Assembly (NCBI RefSeq): GCF_017873235.1
Contig: NZ_JAGGJZ010000012.1
Coordinates: 1 to 37,430, forward strand
Direction of reading: 5' to 3'
From: Clostridium moniliforme
GTDB taxonomy: Bacteria > Bacillota > Clostridia > Clostridiales > Clostridiaceae
Length of the DNA stretch: 37,430 nt
Position numbers and translations under genes: made by a program. Under the pieces are notes generated by a model, which did no database searches, was not told the origin of the DNA, and saw only the letters and a program-made list of their open reading frames with translations. This document shows, in pieces, positions 37,246-37,430 of this stretch. The first letter of the stretch is position 1. Each line of letters begins with the position of its first letter.

Positions 37246-37321
37246 GGGCGCATAGCTCAGCTGGGAGAGCACCTGCCTTACAAGCAGGGGGTCACAGGTT
37301 CGAACCCTGTTGTGCCCACCA
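37246..37321 (+). tRNA. tRNA-Val (anticodon UAC)
   Basis: The acceptor GGGCGCA pairs with TGTGCCC. The anticodon loop CTTACAA gives UAC. The D-arm AGCTCAGCTGGGAGAGC and T-loop TTCGAAC are standard, and CCA is encoded. It lies 21 bp after tRNA-Glu. Confidence 0.97.
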
Positions 37322-37335
37322 CATAAATTTAATAC

Positions 37336-37412
37336 GGCTCAGTAGCTCAGCTGGTTAGAGTGCCGGCCTGTCACGCCGGAGGTCGAGGGTTCGAACCCCT
37401 TCTGAGTCGCCA
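37336..37412 (+). tRNA. tRNA-Asp (anticodon GUC)
   Basis: The acceptor GGCTCAG pairs with CTGAGTC (with one G-U pair). The anticodon loop CTGTCAC gives GUC, the discriminator base is G, and CCA is encoded. It lies 14 bp after tRNA-Val; the cluster may continue beyond the window. Confidence 0.97.
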
Positions 37413-37430
37413 TTTAAATTTAAAATATAA

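Overview
The window is the chromosomal replication-origin neighbourhood of a low-GC, spore-forming Firmicute, most likely a Clostridium sensu stricto. The evidence is the AT-rich sequence, the dnaA-dnaN-yaaA-recF-remB-gyrB-gyrA-rrn order, the rpmH-rnpA-yidD-yidC-jag-mnmE-mnmG-rsmG-noc-parA-parB order, the clostridial 16S 5' end, and sporulation-associated genes (yyaC and a Lon-family spore protease). I cannot fix the species from sequence alone.

Left arm (1-9559, minus strand). Reading away from the origin: dnaA, the dnaA-dnaN half of the origin, dnaN, yaaA (S4 domain), recF, remB, gyrB and gyrA, then the start of a co-directional rRNA operon with a canonical promoter. The origin is bipartite. 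DnaA-box clusters lie on both sides of dnaA, and the dnaA-dnaN side carries a row of DnaA-trios beside GC-rich DnaA boxes, so unwinding probably starts there.

Right arm (10000-19844, plus strand). A perfectly spaced promoter drives rpmH. It is followed by rnpA, yidD, yidC and jag (RNase P protein, membrane insertion), mnmE/mnmG/rsmG (tRNA and 16S modification) and noc/parA/parB (segregation and nucleoid occlusion). Two perfect parS sites abut each other directly after the parB stop codon.

Region 19846-22371 (minus strand, against the replication direction) holds yyaC, a cysteine-desulfurase-family gene and a LysE-family exporter. A DUF3343 (Se/S-carrier-like) gene starts divergently at 22539, followed by an MscS channel and DUF951. 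Next come the rpsF-ssb-rpsR operon with an S6:S18-type leader, a MazG-like gene, gdpP (c-di-AMP phosphodiesterase), rplI, the spore Lon protease, dnaB and proC.

Region 32149-37430: between proC and purA lies a self-contained transcription unit (strong promoter, Fur-like operator at the start site, about 150 nt, strong terminator) that looks like a Fur-controlled small RNA. After purA come a DUF1858 gene, an acyl-ACP thioesterase and, on the minus strand, an HI0933-family flavoprotein gene that contains an unexpected cluster of DnaA boxes. The window ends with a tRNA-Glu, tRNA-Val, tRNA-Asp cluster.

Most protein-coding content is ordinary housekeeping. The points worth a second look are regulatory: the candidate Fur-controlled sRNA, the remote DnaA-box cluster, the tandem parS, the hairpin that is both terminator and ribosome-site mask in front of yyaC, and unusual leaders before yaaA, parA and rnpA. 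I saw no CRISPR array, insertion sequence, prophage or toxin system.
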